This document shows positions 22,854 to 33,346 of a stretch of DNA of 64,000 bases, piece by piece. Numbering within the stretch: position 1 is the first letter of the stretch; every line of letters begins with the position of its first letter. The DNA is taken from contig OZ038463.1 in NCBI GenBank assembly GCA_964036295.1, forward strand, positions 27,577,069 through 27,641,068, read 5' to 3'. A program made the position numbers and the translations under genes. The stretch comes from Plumapathes pennacea. Lineage: Eukaryota; Cnidaria; Anthozoa; Antipatharia; Myriopathidae. The notes under the pieces were generated by a model. That model saw nothing but the letters and a program-made list of their open reading frames with translations, searched no databases and was not told where the DNA came from.

Positions 22854-23830
22854 TTATTATATGACTGTGACGTAGTTTTACCTTTATATAAAATATATTT
22901 CAGCAAACATAAAACAGACTTCGAGCAAAACTGTTTTCCATTCAATCCCAGGCAAAATGTACGCACACTCAATTACATAAAGATTCACTTACAGCTTCCA
23001 ATCCGGTCATCGATTTAAAAATCTTGACAGAGAAAATTAAAGAAGTTATGCCACCAAATGATCGAAGTTCAATTCAGATTAAATGTGCTGAGATAAATGC
23101 GCTGGAGATGAAAATGCTTGCTTCGACAGAATAAATATTCAGCGAACAAACGTGCTTCGAGCGGTTGAAATCGATCACTTCGCTTAAACTTTTAACCATT
23201 TTTGTTCTTCAATAGCAAGCAGCTTTGTACTCAAAACAGGGTTTTTATTTCCTCGGAGTAGTTAAGGAATAAACACAAGAACAGAGCCAGCGAATGTGTA
23301 CGTTGAAGAATCTGAAACTTTCATAACACAACTAGGATTTTTACCGCCGACACGTTGTCAAATTATAGACTATTAACAACTCACCGATTTCCTGCCTGGT
23401 TGTAGAAAGTTTAAGACCCCTTCCAGCAAAGGAACCACTCAAAACAGTGTTCGTACACGGCGAAAATCATTTTGCAGTGTTTACAGTGACGGCATCGTGC
23501 GGAAAACTTTACGGAGTCAGAACTGCCGTTTGTCCATGACGATTGTTCGCTTTCCACCAACTGAACTGTGCTTTCTCTTCCTTGACAAATTATCCAGTAA
23601 CAGTTTCTTTCGATGGAAGGGTCTTGTATCTGAAAAGTCATAGACTTTCGTTGCACCGTTTTACCTTGCACTCAGAAAAATCTTTGATTCATTTGTGATA
23701 TACGCGCGCGTCTAAACCGGTCAAACCGGTTTTCTACAGTGTAATACGGATTTGAAGTGTGTAATACGCTCCCGTACCGGCACTCTGTTGCGACCTTATA
23801 TGGTAAAACTACGTCACAGTCATATAATAA
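22854..23830. mobile_element. Non-autonomous element with perfect 29-bp inverted ends
   Basis: TTATTATATGACTGTGACGT plus 'agttttacc' (22854-22882) is repeated exactly in reverse at 23802-23830. The interior is about 0.98 kb without a recognised transposase; a minus-strand frame at 23411-23671 has a Cys/His run (CRHCKHCK) but no known domain. It may form one unit with the adjacent hairpin. Confidence 0.7.
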
Positions 23831-24430
23831 ATATATATATATATATTTCATCATTCGTGAGTAAATTCCAATCCCTATTATTCCTGACTCAGGAGGTTTG
23901 ACTTGTGCATTTGCCGAAAGTTACGAAAAGTCAGATTTATTCAATGGCCACACACAGATATCTGTTTGTAGAACAACACTCTGTTATCCTTTGACTCATA
24001 AGCTCGAGATGCAAGTTAATTATCCGTTTTTGCGAAGTGCCAGGCTCCTGATCTCATGACTGTCCAAACTTCTGAGGGAAGATTTTGAAATAATTAATTA
24101 TCTTGATAGTATGTTTAGGAGTTAATACTTGATTCTTATTTACATTTAACATCCATCAGACGGTGCAGGGCAGAACGGTCAGAATAGTTTATCTTAATTT
24201 CACCTTTTTAATGTGCTCTTTGTGCTTTGACTGCAGCGCTGTACTATTTGCTGATAAAATTGGTTCCTGTAAACTATAAAGTCAGCAACACACTAATGAA
24301 ACAAGTTACTCGTCCTGGGCAGCAGGACAAAACTTGAGTGTCTTAGCATACAGAGACACTGTAAACCAAACTGTATACACACCGAGTGCTGGTGTAGTGA
24401 TCTTGGCATCTGTTTTGTATGACATGTCGT
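23831..24430. other. No gene seen
   Basis: Mostly AT-rich intergenic or intronic DNA before the TPR relic. A Trp/Tyr-rich TPR exon upstream was not identified. Confidence 0.35.
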
Positions 24431-24432
24431 CT

Positions 24433-24790
24433 CTAGAATATTATCAAACAAAAAACAAAAAAACTCGACATTGCAAAACAAAGTGGAGACAAAGAACGTG
24501 AAGGAACAGCTTATGATAGGCTTGGGAACTGCCATTGCTCTCTCGGGCAGTACGACAAGGCTGTACAGTATTACGAACTAAAGCTCAACATTGCAAAACA
24601 GACTGGAGACAAAGAAGGCGAAGGAGTAGCTACGACAAGGCTGTACAGTATTACGAACTAAAGCTCAACATTGCAAAACAGACTGGAGACAAAGCAGACG
24701 AAGGAGTAGCTTATGGTGGGCTTGGGAACTGTCATTACACTGTCGGGCAGTACGGCAGGGCTGTACAGTTTTACGAACTTGTATATAATG
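24433..24790 (+). pseudogene. Tetratricopeptide-repeat fragment
   Basis: The plus strand shows LEYYQTKNK, then KLDIAKQSGDKEREGTAYDR, LGNCHCSLGQYDKAVQYYEL and further 40-residue units of the same kind (GDKEGEGVA, GDKADEGVAYGGLGNCHYTV, GQYGRAVQFYEL). This is the TPR subtype of LGN/GPSM2-like and kinesin-light-chain-like proteins, which in corals often sits in immune-type multidomain proteins. There is a one-base break near 24460. In the middle unit about 40 bp between GVA and YDKAV are missing, which shifts the frame. The piece ends abruptly in repeat DNA at 24783. It is a truncated relic, not a working gene. Confidence 0.75.
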
Positions 24791-25310
24791 GATTTTCGGG
24801 AAGCGGGATTCTCGTCTAATTTTCGCTTGGAGATTATTAATCGTTTTTACAAACCATGGTAGTATAGCCACGTCACGTCACCACGTCACTAAAAATAATA
24901 TTTGTCACACGGCAGTCTGGTTTAGGCTACGTTTACACTATACCGGATAGGACTTTGAGCCGTTGCGAAAACATATCGGCACATGTAAACACAAAAAGAT
25001 CGGTCCGGAGCGACTTTGGCCGAAAAACCTATCTGGTACAGTTTAAACACAAGGCCAGTCCGGAGCGGCTTTGTCACAAGCAATCAATGTAATCGGAGCG
25101 TTTTCCTCCGAAACGGGTCCGTACCACTTTCAGAAGCGGAGCGGAGCAGCAGCGCTCCGTTCTAAAAATAGCTCCGAAAACAGCGTATCCAATGTAAACG
25201 GAAGGCCTATCCAGTATGTTTTTGCGACGCTACGGAAAGCTATCCGGTATAGTGTAAACGTAGCCTTAGTTTAGACAAAGTGCACAGTCAGATGCGTCCA
25301 AAATTCGTTG
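24783..25310 (+). repeat. Repeat fragment matching 37900-38060 in reverse, with nested MITE
   Basis: 'gattttcggg' and 'aagcgggattctcg' through 'cacggcagtctggttta' match the reverse strand of 38060-37918, and after the MITE the match resumes at 'gtttagacaaagtgcacag'. The piece cuts off the TPR relic. Confidence 0.7.
24925..25265. mobile_element. Harbinger-type MITE with TTA duplication
   Basis: GGCTACGTTTACACTATACC at the left is inverted at the right ('ggtatagtgtaaacgtagcc'). TTA lies on both sides (24922-24924 and 25266-25268). The reverse-strand sister copy near 37920 reads straight through 'ctggtttagttcagac' and is the empty site. Confidence 0.9.
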
Positions 25311-26897
25311 AGGCGACTTTTCGCAAGCACCTACAAAATACATCCAAGATTAGAATCGTTACTCACCGATTTTTTATTTGTATATATTTTTCAATTTTAA
25401 CAGAAGCCGCGATTGCTCCAGCCAACGTACGCTGCATCCTAACCAAATACGTGTGTGTTTTTTTACTTCATAAATTACGTTTCTTTGAGTGTAACCAATT
25501 TAAAACTGAAAGCGAGGGTTGCTTCGGGTGTGTTCATTTTTAGGAATCCAAATTCGGATCACAAATCCAAAAATAGATTATCTGTTTCTTTACTGAAATT
25601 CAAATCCGGATAATGAATCCATGTCAGATCCACACTTAGAACGGATTCACTGGATCATATCCAAAATTGGATACTTTGGATCATGGATCTAAAGAAACGC
25701 ACGGAGCATCTGTCTAACTAATTATCTATGTATTTGGCTGAAAACCCACATCGCAGCTGTATCATGTGAACATTTGTAGTGTTTCTAGTGTCTTAAAGTT
25801 CACGTAGCCAGCGACTCCGTGCCTTCTTCTCTAAGGTCAGCGTATAAGTGTAAAGAGAGCTATTTTTTGTATGATAAGTGCATGAACGATTTCCAACCGT
25901 TTCCTTTGGACATGTGCCTTAAACGGCTCATATGTACAGAAGCACCAGCTGTCCGCTGCATGTATTTGGTACCTCGAGCAGGACGGCGATAGCAACGTCA
26001 CTAGGCGGTAAGAATAGACCGTTGTAAGAAAAAGGAAATCAGTGCCAAACTTTGTCACCAAACTAATCATGCGTCGTCTCATACTAGGCCGATGTCGGTC
26101 TTGTTCTTGTCGTCAACGTCTTACTCATTATGTTTACACGAAATAATTATTTGGATATGCACAGTGCCAGTTTGGAGACGAAATGTGCTGTATTTTTGTT
26201 TTCTTGTCACGCATGGTAGATAGTGTGATTGAATATGCGCTGGTTCCCTTTCATTTGAAAAATGTTTAAATTATCCACACTACTTGCGCGGGTCACGCGC
26301 GGTTTCACTGCAACCAAGAGTTTGCGTCACAAAATGTTTTCTCGTTACATCAGAAAAAACAAATTTTGCTCACTGCAGAATACTTTGCGACTTTGTCACA
26401 TTACATGTTATATTTTGAAAGTTCTCCGTTTCCTTGACAGGGAGTCCCTGACCAGATGCCTGTATACTTCCGGAACAGAGCTGGTACCATGACGAGCTTT
26501 ATGCAACTTTAAAGCGCGCGTAAGGAGCCTGTTCAAGTTCCGGTGTTTGCATAGAAACGCGGTTTAAGTCAATCAGCGCACACAGCTTTGGCTTTGAAGT
26601 GTTGACATGACTTGAAACTAGAGCTTATTTGCCGACATCCGTATACCATTACGCGGTTTTGCGCCGACATTCAAAGTGCTGCTCTAAATTCTTAAAATTC
26701 CCGTGAAATCATGGTCTGAAAGTTATTCGTCTTCGTCCTCGTCTTCGGTCAACCTATTGATCCTTCAATCAATTTGTATGCCATTCAACCTCGCGGTATT
26801 ATTGGCAGCGAACTGTATATTTTTCCCCAATGATATTCTGGAAGGCTGTGACTCTGTAAGACATATTTTGTTTCTGTAGATGCTTTCTGGCTACTAA
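25311..26897. other. No gene seen; one small foldback
   Basis: Around 25545-25700 words such as 'aatccaaattcggatc' and 'gatcatatccaaaattgg' form a weak inverted pair, probably a small decayed MITE. The remainder shows no coding or RNA feature I can support. Confidence 0.4.
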
Positions 26898-26977
26898 TTG
26901 CTTGTGACGTCACAAGCTATAAAATGCAGCGATTTTTTTTTTTTTTTTATTTTTCTGGGTTAGAGATCTGCATGCGA

Positions 26978-27067
26978 TGATTGGTTGATATTATCATGTG
27001 ATTTGTGATGACGTTGCGATCACGTGACTTGTCGAGCAAGCAGTTTCGCCATTTTGAAGACAGCAAG
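26978..27067 (+). promoter_or_regulatory. Promoter-like head of repeat LR
   Basis: Within 90 bp before ATG 27068 lie an inverted CCAAT box (GATTGGTT, 26978), a CRE half (TGACGTT), an E-box CACGTG (27021-27026) and CGCCATTTT (27047-27055), a YY1-like word typical just before start codons. The block is kept in copies 1, 2 and 4, and its CCAAT and CACGTGA parts also in the more distant copies near 39580 and 43970. Promoter activity is inferred. Confidence 0.4.
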
Positions 27068-27409
27068 ATGTGGGAGGTGGACTTGTGTGTTGCTTGCCTT
27101 AGTTGGCTCTGTGGATTATTTTATGGACCGCTCATCTTACTTACAAACGCATACGCCAGCTGCGGTAGACCCATACTAAATTTCATTGAGCGGTTTTGGC
27201 TTGGGTCGGTCCGTTCAGCCTCAAAAGCCATATTGAAAGCCATGAAAGCAAATGCAATGAACTTATCAATGAACTGCATAACTATGCACAACTGTACAGA
27301 AATGTACGAAGAATCTGATATCCAGAACCTGGAGAACTTGAAGGAACAAGCTGAACGAAGGCGCTCGAGATACAAAGACGAGAACCTGTGTAAAGACGGC
27401 GATTCTTGA
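27068..27409 (+). CDS. Hypothetical membrane protein, first frame of repeat LR (copy 3)
   Basis: ATG 27068 opens a 113-residue frame: MWEVDLCVACLSWLCGLFYG and PLILLT give a strong hydrophobic N-terminal segment, followed by FIERFWLGSVRSASKA, a Met/Asn-rich part with MHNCTEMYEESD, and a charged end. Partial copy 4 keeps the same order with many conservative changes (MWAMELCVACLGWLCGFFYG), and its frame runs on into the second frame. The start codon sits just behind the promoter-like block. Copies 1 and 2 lost this start by a shared deletion. The family is unknown to me; conservation suggests a protein was once selected, but this could still be a dead repeat. Confidence 0.4.
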   Translation: MWEVDLCVACLSWLCGLFYGPLILLTNAYASCGRPILNFIERFWLGSVRSASKAILKAMKANAMNLSMNCITMHNCTEMYEESDIQNLENLKEQAERRRSRYKDENLCKDGDS

Positions 27410-29064
27410 CAAGCGCTTGATAGCGGATTATATGGAACTGTTTAGTATGAGGGTGAACTTGAAGGTACTTTGTATTCTTTTACTTTGTATTATTCTTGCT
27501 GATACAAGTAAAGCGTCAGAAAATCTGACTTTTGTTTGGAATCAAAATTTCACTCTGCGTGCATTTATGTTGTTGTTGCGACATTTTGGCTCGGTGCCAT
27601 GAAGGTCAAACAATCAGTGGAACAGATGGCGTTATTATTTGAAAATTGGGAAATGGCTGAGGAAAAAGTGACCGTTGGTAGATCTTGCTTCGCTCAGTTT
27701 TATTGTATCCCCACAAATGTTTATGTGAAAGAAAACCGAAGTCCTCCAAGACGAAGTCGTGAGCCAAGCCACGTACCATTGAATTACCTTTCACGCATTT
27801 TGAACAAGAGTAGAAAAGCAGGCGACTAATACAAGAATACATTTCAAAGAATGTTCCAAAGTCGTCAAAAGTTCATGATTATACCCGAGCTTACGTACTT
27901 CACAATGCTAATGCGTTCCGTGAACGTGCATGTAAACAACATGGAAACAATAAAAAAGCCACAGATGGAAATGGAAAGAGAAAATTAGGATCACTAAACC
28001 ATCGCTGCGAGAAAGCTAGAAGCTCAAAAAGAAGATTGCCAAAAGTAACCGAGGTGCTAAGATACGTTTGTATTTTAAAATGTGTTAAAACACAGGCATT
28101 GCAAGATCAGACGTATTCAGAGATCAAAATCACAGAACCAAGTACAATGGGTTTTCTCTGTCAAGGGATATAGAAAAAAATTCCGGTCCTTCAGTTGTTG
28201 ATCCAAACAAAACGATCATCGCGGAAGCCATACTTTAAGAGCGATTTTGGCTTGCATTGTTTTTAAGCGTCGGAAGACTTGAAAATAGCCGTACACAAAT
28301 GCTTGATGTGTTACCAGCGGGACCCCCGTAAAGTACGAAGGGTTGTGTTTTGCAAATGCTCGATTAAAGATACCGCTTCAACCAATGTATCTGTGTTCTG
28401 AGCAATATTTGTGTGAAAGAACATCGAATAAGTAGTAGAAGACGTGTCGAAACTTGATAGAACTTGAACTTTTTCCTGCGGGCAGAGCGTCTCCCTTTGT
28501 CGGAAACTCTGCGGCTTTGTGTAACGCGCGGCGTATACGAACATTCGGCGTTTAACTTCGTTTTGCGTGCAGTAAAGGTTCTTTGTTTATTGTCTGAGGA
28601 TATTGAATTACTAATAGGATTGAGGCAAATATCACGCGAGATTAAGATACAAGATCTGTCAATGAAATGTCACGAGCATAATATCATAGAACGGGGAATC
28701 ACGAATCATCAGCTACTTAGCTTTCACTCACGCCGCTTTAACAAAAGCAGGAAAGACCGGCAGGCGATTACATCGAGAATATTTGTCACTGAATACCTCG
28801 AAGTCTTCAAGGTTGATATCCAACTATCCGAGCCGTAATTGTTCGCTCCACAAGCCCGTGATGCACGCCTTTGTTGTCACGGTATTCAAACGTCTGCAGC
28901 TTCCGATAGAGATTAATTTCGTATCGACCCAGAATTTTGCGTTAAAGCTTAATGCATAGCAGTCTTGAACATATTAGTGATCAGACTTGTACATGTAGGA
29001 TGCGTAACGTCTGAGATGGCTTTTTCATACGAAGTAATTTCATCATGGGAAGTGTCATGTTTTA

Positions 29065-29397
29065 GGCCCCGTCCACACTACGCCGGATAAATTTGAAAAC
29101 GCAACTTTATTCTTACGGTTAGGAAAACGCTCTTCAAAGTGGATAAATTTGAAAACGACGGCTTTGCGTTTTGGTGTGGACGAAAAACATTTTGAAAACG
29201 GAACTTTTCGAAAACCCTGACTCACGTGGTCACGTCAAGTGGTTTCAAAGATTGTCAGGGACGTTTGTAGAGCAATAACAATACATTTGGGCCCGGAAAC
29301 ATTTTATCCGTTTTCCAGTGTGGACGGAAAACATTTCTTGCGTTTTCAGAGTGAAAGTTGCGTTTTCAAATTTATCCGGCGTAGTGTGGACGGGGCC
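29065..29397. mobile_element. Harbinger-type MITE inside LR copy 3
   Basis: Same 333-bp element, same position and same TTA flanks (29062-29064, 29398-29400) as in LR copy 2, with only a few base differences, so the two host copies inherited one insertion event. Confidence 0.9.
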
Positions 29398-29918
29398 TTA
29401 ATGTGCTACAGCTACTTGAACATGATGCACACGCTGGGAAGATGAGATAAGGCTATTACGCTGTCTTACAGCTACTTAAGATGTCGGGTATTCCCCAGTC
29501 AATCCCATTACAAAATGACAACACAGTTCCTCCACAAAACATGTCAGCTTGAAAATTCACTCAACAAGGTTGCCAGGTTGTATAGAAAGCGTCACACAAG
29601 TACTGTCACGTGCATCGGAAAGCAATGAAAACTGGGTTGTTGCAAACGAAGAATATTCCTACGGGGCCTTCGATAATTGTTTTCTCTCAATTATTATAAT
29701 ACACTTTTTCGTGAATATCTGTTTGACCGAAATTAGAAGAAAAGAGGGCAAGAAAAATAAAGGGAGCTCTTGGATCCGTCATTTGCAAAAACTGACTCGG
29801 CTATAATATCTTTTGCATATAAACGCACGACAAAAGTTCCTCTCCCGGGACCCCGCGTGTCTCTATTCATTGTACTAATGACGTCACAAGCGCACTGGCC
29901 ACGGGCCTGTCTTGTTTA

Positions 29919-30437
29919 CTCTAGTGTGATACGTTTTCAGGTATTTAGGTATGTTCACATTTTTCATGACTCAGTCGGCCACCTGGAAGCAGAAGGGGTC
30001 TATTTTTCAGGTAGAAAATAATGCCTTTAGTGTGTCGCAATGTAAATACGCTGTCCTAGGTTGTACAGTTGAAGGTCTGTTCAATAAACAATTTATTCCA
30101 TCCTGAGCCGGAGAAAGAAAATAAATAAATATATGAAGTCAACATAAAACTTGATACGGGTGCTGATATAGTTTGAAATTTTGCTGTGAATAACATTATG
30201 GTGAATAATTTTGAATAATGAAGTAGAAAGAATCTGAAAGTTTGCTTTTATATATTTATCAGGTTGAGTATTAATGCCACAATTTGAACAAGCTCTGGCA
30301 AACCCGGTCGCTTCAACTTATATGTTACAAAGTAACCTTCCTGAATGTTACAAGTTAAGACATGGAAGCCAAAGTGAAACGGATTACATCTTAGAGATAG
30401 CCCCCGCAAGCCCTCACACGTGGTACGAAGACAAACT
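29919..30437. other. No gene seen
   Basis: AT-rich spacer. The part close to 30437 may include decayed 5' sequence of the kinase relic that follows. Confidence 0.35.
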
Positions 30438-30715
30438 ATACTTGGGACTGGTAGTTTTGGCTCCTTGTACTGGCCCATGTGCACAATGCTGGCTACTTGC
30501 ACAGCAATCTCAACGTAAACAATGTCGTTCTAGAGAAACGCGATGGATGCCGTGCTCTGGTTGTGATTGACTTTGGGAAGAGTCGGCCAGTCACCAATTC
30601 AAAGCCACTTAAAACTCTTTCAGAGCAGGAGCAGCGCGACTACCGGAAATAATACCCCCAGAAATGGTACCCCTTCCATATACCTGCATTACAAACACTC
30701 TATCCATTTTCTGTA
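30438..30715 (+). pseudogene. Protein-kinase fragment with internal deletion
   Basis: The plus strand reads ILGTGSFGSLY, a kinase glycine loop, but within about 20 codons jumps to GYLHSNLNVNNVVLEK, a catalytic-loop-like sequence, then ALVVIDFGKSRPV (DFG) and, after a frame change, LPEIIPPEMVPLPY (APE-like). The beta-3 Lys, helix C and the rest of the N-lobe are absent, and the catalytic Asp of HxD is Asn here. Stops and the frame change show it is dead. The HSNL and DFGKS style differs from the kinase in the Mutator-like element, so it belongs to another kinase subfamily. Confidence 0.7.
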
Positions 30716-31179
30716 CCTTTAGAACTAACTTAGGGAACATTAAGTTTTACCGAAAGAGGTGTTGAAGCAAAACAATATCATTTCAGTTCATTTTATGGCG
30801 CGAGTCAAAATACTCCGGACATCAGGAATACAAAGTGAGTACACCTCCAGCCTGAAAAAGGTACCCATTCAATACACCTTCAGCCGTATGGTCCACTACT
30901 AGGAGTCCCCACCCGCATCCCCTCCTTGGTGACTATAAATTCCCAGGAACACCACATGGCTTGGCTATGTATGACAGCTCAAGACAACCTGCTGGTAAGT
31001 TCCTTCTCAACAAAGTAGTTAATGTGATAAAAATTCGGCAAACTGTACTGATTAAAAGGAGTTATTTTGACCCCAGAAATAACAAAACAAAACATTTAAA
31101 AATGGAGAGATCAAAATATAATATTTCAATTTTATTTACTTTAAAATGGCCTGAATTAGATTTGAACAGGGCTGTAATT

Positions 31180-31863
31180 GCTCGTGGCGAAGCCGACGAG
31201 CTTAGGATTGGAAAGCGTGTCTTCATCATCGTCATATTTTTATTTTTATTATTTTTATTTTTATTTTTATTTTTTTTCTGGGTTACGAATCAGCACACGG
31301 TGATTGGTTCATATTTTCACGTGATTTATGATGAGGTTTTGTCATCACATGACTTGCCGGGCGAGCAGTTTCGCCATTTTGAAGGAGATATGTGGGCGAT
31401 GGAATTGTGCGTTGCTTGCCTTGGTTGGCTCTGTGGATTCTTTTATGGACCGCTCATCCTACTTACAAACGAATACAAACGTAGACCCACACTAAATTTC
31501 ATTGAGCGGTTTTGGCTTGGGTCGGTCCGTTCAGCCTCGAAAGCTTTTAAAGAAGCCGCAAATGAAGCAATGAATATATCAGTGAACATATCAAAGAACA
31601 TATTAATGTTCTTATCAATGAACTGCATAGCTATGCACAACTGTACAGAAATGTACGAAGATCCTGACGTCCAGAACGTTGAGAACTTGAAGGAACAAGC
31701 TGAACGAAGGGGTTCCAAATGCAAAGATCAGAACCCGAATGATATTAACGGCGAAGCAACTTTGATTCTTGGCCATCGCTTGATAGTGTATATGGAACTG
31801 TTTAGTATGAAGGTGAACTTAAAGGTACTTTGTATTCTTTTACTTTGTCCCCGAACGAAGTGA
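31180..31863 (+). repeat. Repeat LR, partial diverged copy 4, with fused frame
   Basis: A hairpin word (CTCGTGGCGAAGCCGACGAG) and a poly-T tract precede the same promoter-like block. From ATG 31390 the frame gives MWAMELCVACLGWLCGFFYG and continues through MHNCTEMYEDPD, and then, without the stop seen in copies 1-3, into YMELFSMKVNLKVLCILLLC. This shows that frames 1 and 2 were once one protein. The copy is cut off at 31849 by another repeat that starts CCCCGAACGAAGTGAGGG. Confidence 0.75.
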
Positions 31864-32816
31864 GGGAAATAATCACGGCACTAATGCAGTAATACCTCTT
31901 TATACCGCCTTACTTGCTGACTCCAAGCGGGTCGCCATCTCAAAATTTAACGTTGTCTGTCAGTCTGGCGTACGACTTTAGGCGCGGTTACCCTACTAAC
32001 CAATAGCAAAGGCCGGATCGATCACGTGTGCCCTGGCCTGTAGTTTTACTCCGAATAAGAGAAATTAGATTTGAACGAAGCATTTAAACTTGAACGAAGC
32101 AACAATATATCGTAGCTGCGTTCACGAAAATGGAAAACTTAAAAACTGAAGAACTTGAAACACAACAGTCTCGCGAAGCTCGTCTTCAAATAAGAAGGGA
32201 ACAGGCACGAGAGGCGGAATCGTGAAACGAGCGAATAACGCCAAATTCGTCTCGAGAAAAGGCGACAATCCTGTTATGATCGACAGCATCATAAGCAGAA
32301 GCGTGCCGAAGAAACGAGTCCGCAAAGAAAACAGCGCATGAATGCCGATCGAAAGCGACATGAACAGAAGCGGGTAACGCAGACAACTCCGCAAAGAGAA
32401 CAGCGCTTGAAAGCAAATCGGAAACTTCAGGAGAAAAAGCGGGCCGAAGAGAAGACTCCGCAAAGACAACAGCGCATGAATGCCAACCAAAAGCGACATG
32501 AACAGAAGCGGGCAACACAGACAACTCCGCAAAAAGAACAGCGCTTGAAAGCGAATCGGGACCTACAGGAGAAAAAGCGGGCCGAAGAAAAGACTCCGCA
32601 AAGACAACAGCTCATGAATGCCGACCAAAAGCGACATGAACAGAAGCGGGTAACACAGACAACTCCGCAAAGGGAACAGCGCTTGAAAGAAAATCGGGAG
32701 CTTCAGACGCCGTTTTGTGTTAGACTCAGATACTTATTTAGAAAGGACAAGCAGCAAAGGTTAGTCTGTGGAAATCGAACAATCACCGTGACAAATATAT
32801 TCTATCCCGTATAGCT
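31849..32816 (+). pseudogene. Repeat-borne protein with KRHEQKR-type repeats, broken
   Basis: ATG 32130 opens MENLKTEELETQQSREARLQ and soon hits TGA at 32222; a one-base shift and a further TAA separate it from the long frame ending at 32814. That frame holds alternating ~24-residue units built on MNADRKRHEQKR-T-TTPQRE and LKANRKLQEKKRAEEKTPQR. Arg/Lys/Gln-rich repeats of this style stand at the N-terminus of some Helitron-type and related transposon proteins; this is only a suggestion. The same head (CCCCGAACGAAGTGAGGG) and the same tail ('gtggaaatcgaacaatca') occur at 35064-35550 without the repeats, so this is one member of a mobile family. Confidence 0.55.
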
Positions 32817-33346
32817 TGTAACTCGATCACTTCAAGAATGTATTAAAATCTGTATGCTGATTATTTTCCCTCGAAATATTGTTTTACTACGCTTCTGTCG
32901 CCAGTTTCGGCTACCGTATTCGCTCAGAGCAATCGGAACTTGGAGTCTTGAATGATTTAGTCAGATGTCTTATTTTTCTGTAATCTGACACGCGGTGATT
33001 GCAGCGAGAATCGTTCACAAGCCCTTAGAAGTATTACTGGGTCTGAAGCCCGTGCATAATTTGAAGTAAACTGTTCAAGTTTTGCTTTGATTCTGGGAGA
33101 AATCTTGCTGTTTTGAGTGGGTTCACATACAAAACAATTCGAGCCTATTAAATATGCATGCCTGAGTCTGGTGCATGCATTAAAACACAGTAAAAAGAAA
33201 TCGCACAGGAAGCCTATTTAATTGTACTGGCTATGAATTCAAAATTGGAAAATCAAAAAGGAAATCTGAAAATGGAAAAGACACGTTTTTGGGCACTTCA
33301 GTTTGTCAGCTCTTCACATGACACCGCTGTGATAGACATGTTTTAG
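32817..33346. other. Spacer with the 95-bp sequence shared with the ROC-COR gene
   Basis: 33253-33340 repeats 15778-15870 almost exactly ('ggaaatctgaaaatggaaaa' to 'gacaccgctgt'). No gene otherwise. It may be an intron or upstream region of the death-domain gene that follows. Confidence 0.55.

Larger units (their letters stand above)
26898..29918 (+). repeat. Large repeat family LR, copy 3 (with nested MITE)
   Basis: The best-preserved head of the family. The 22 bases with the first start codon are present. It lacks 19 bases ('ttggctttctggatgcac' region) near 28220 that the other copies keep. The second frame is broken by small indels, such as one A fewer in the AAAAG run near 27815. The MITE sits at 29065-29397. 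Confidence 0.85.

Noticed and set aside
30961-31389. 5' part of the 300-codon frame ending at 31863
   Set aside because: Only the part from ATG 31390 is conserved in other LR copies; the upstream reading is chance openness through a poly-T tract.
32122-32615. Minus-strand frames opposite the KRHEQKR repeats
   Set aside because: Shadow of the repetitive plus-strand frame.
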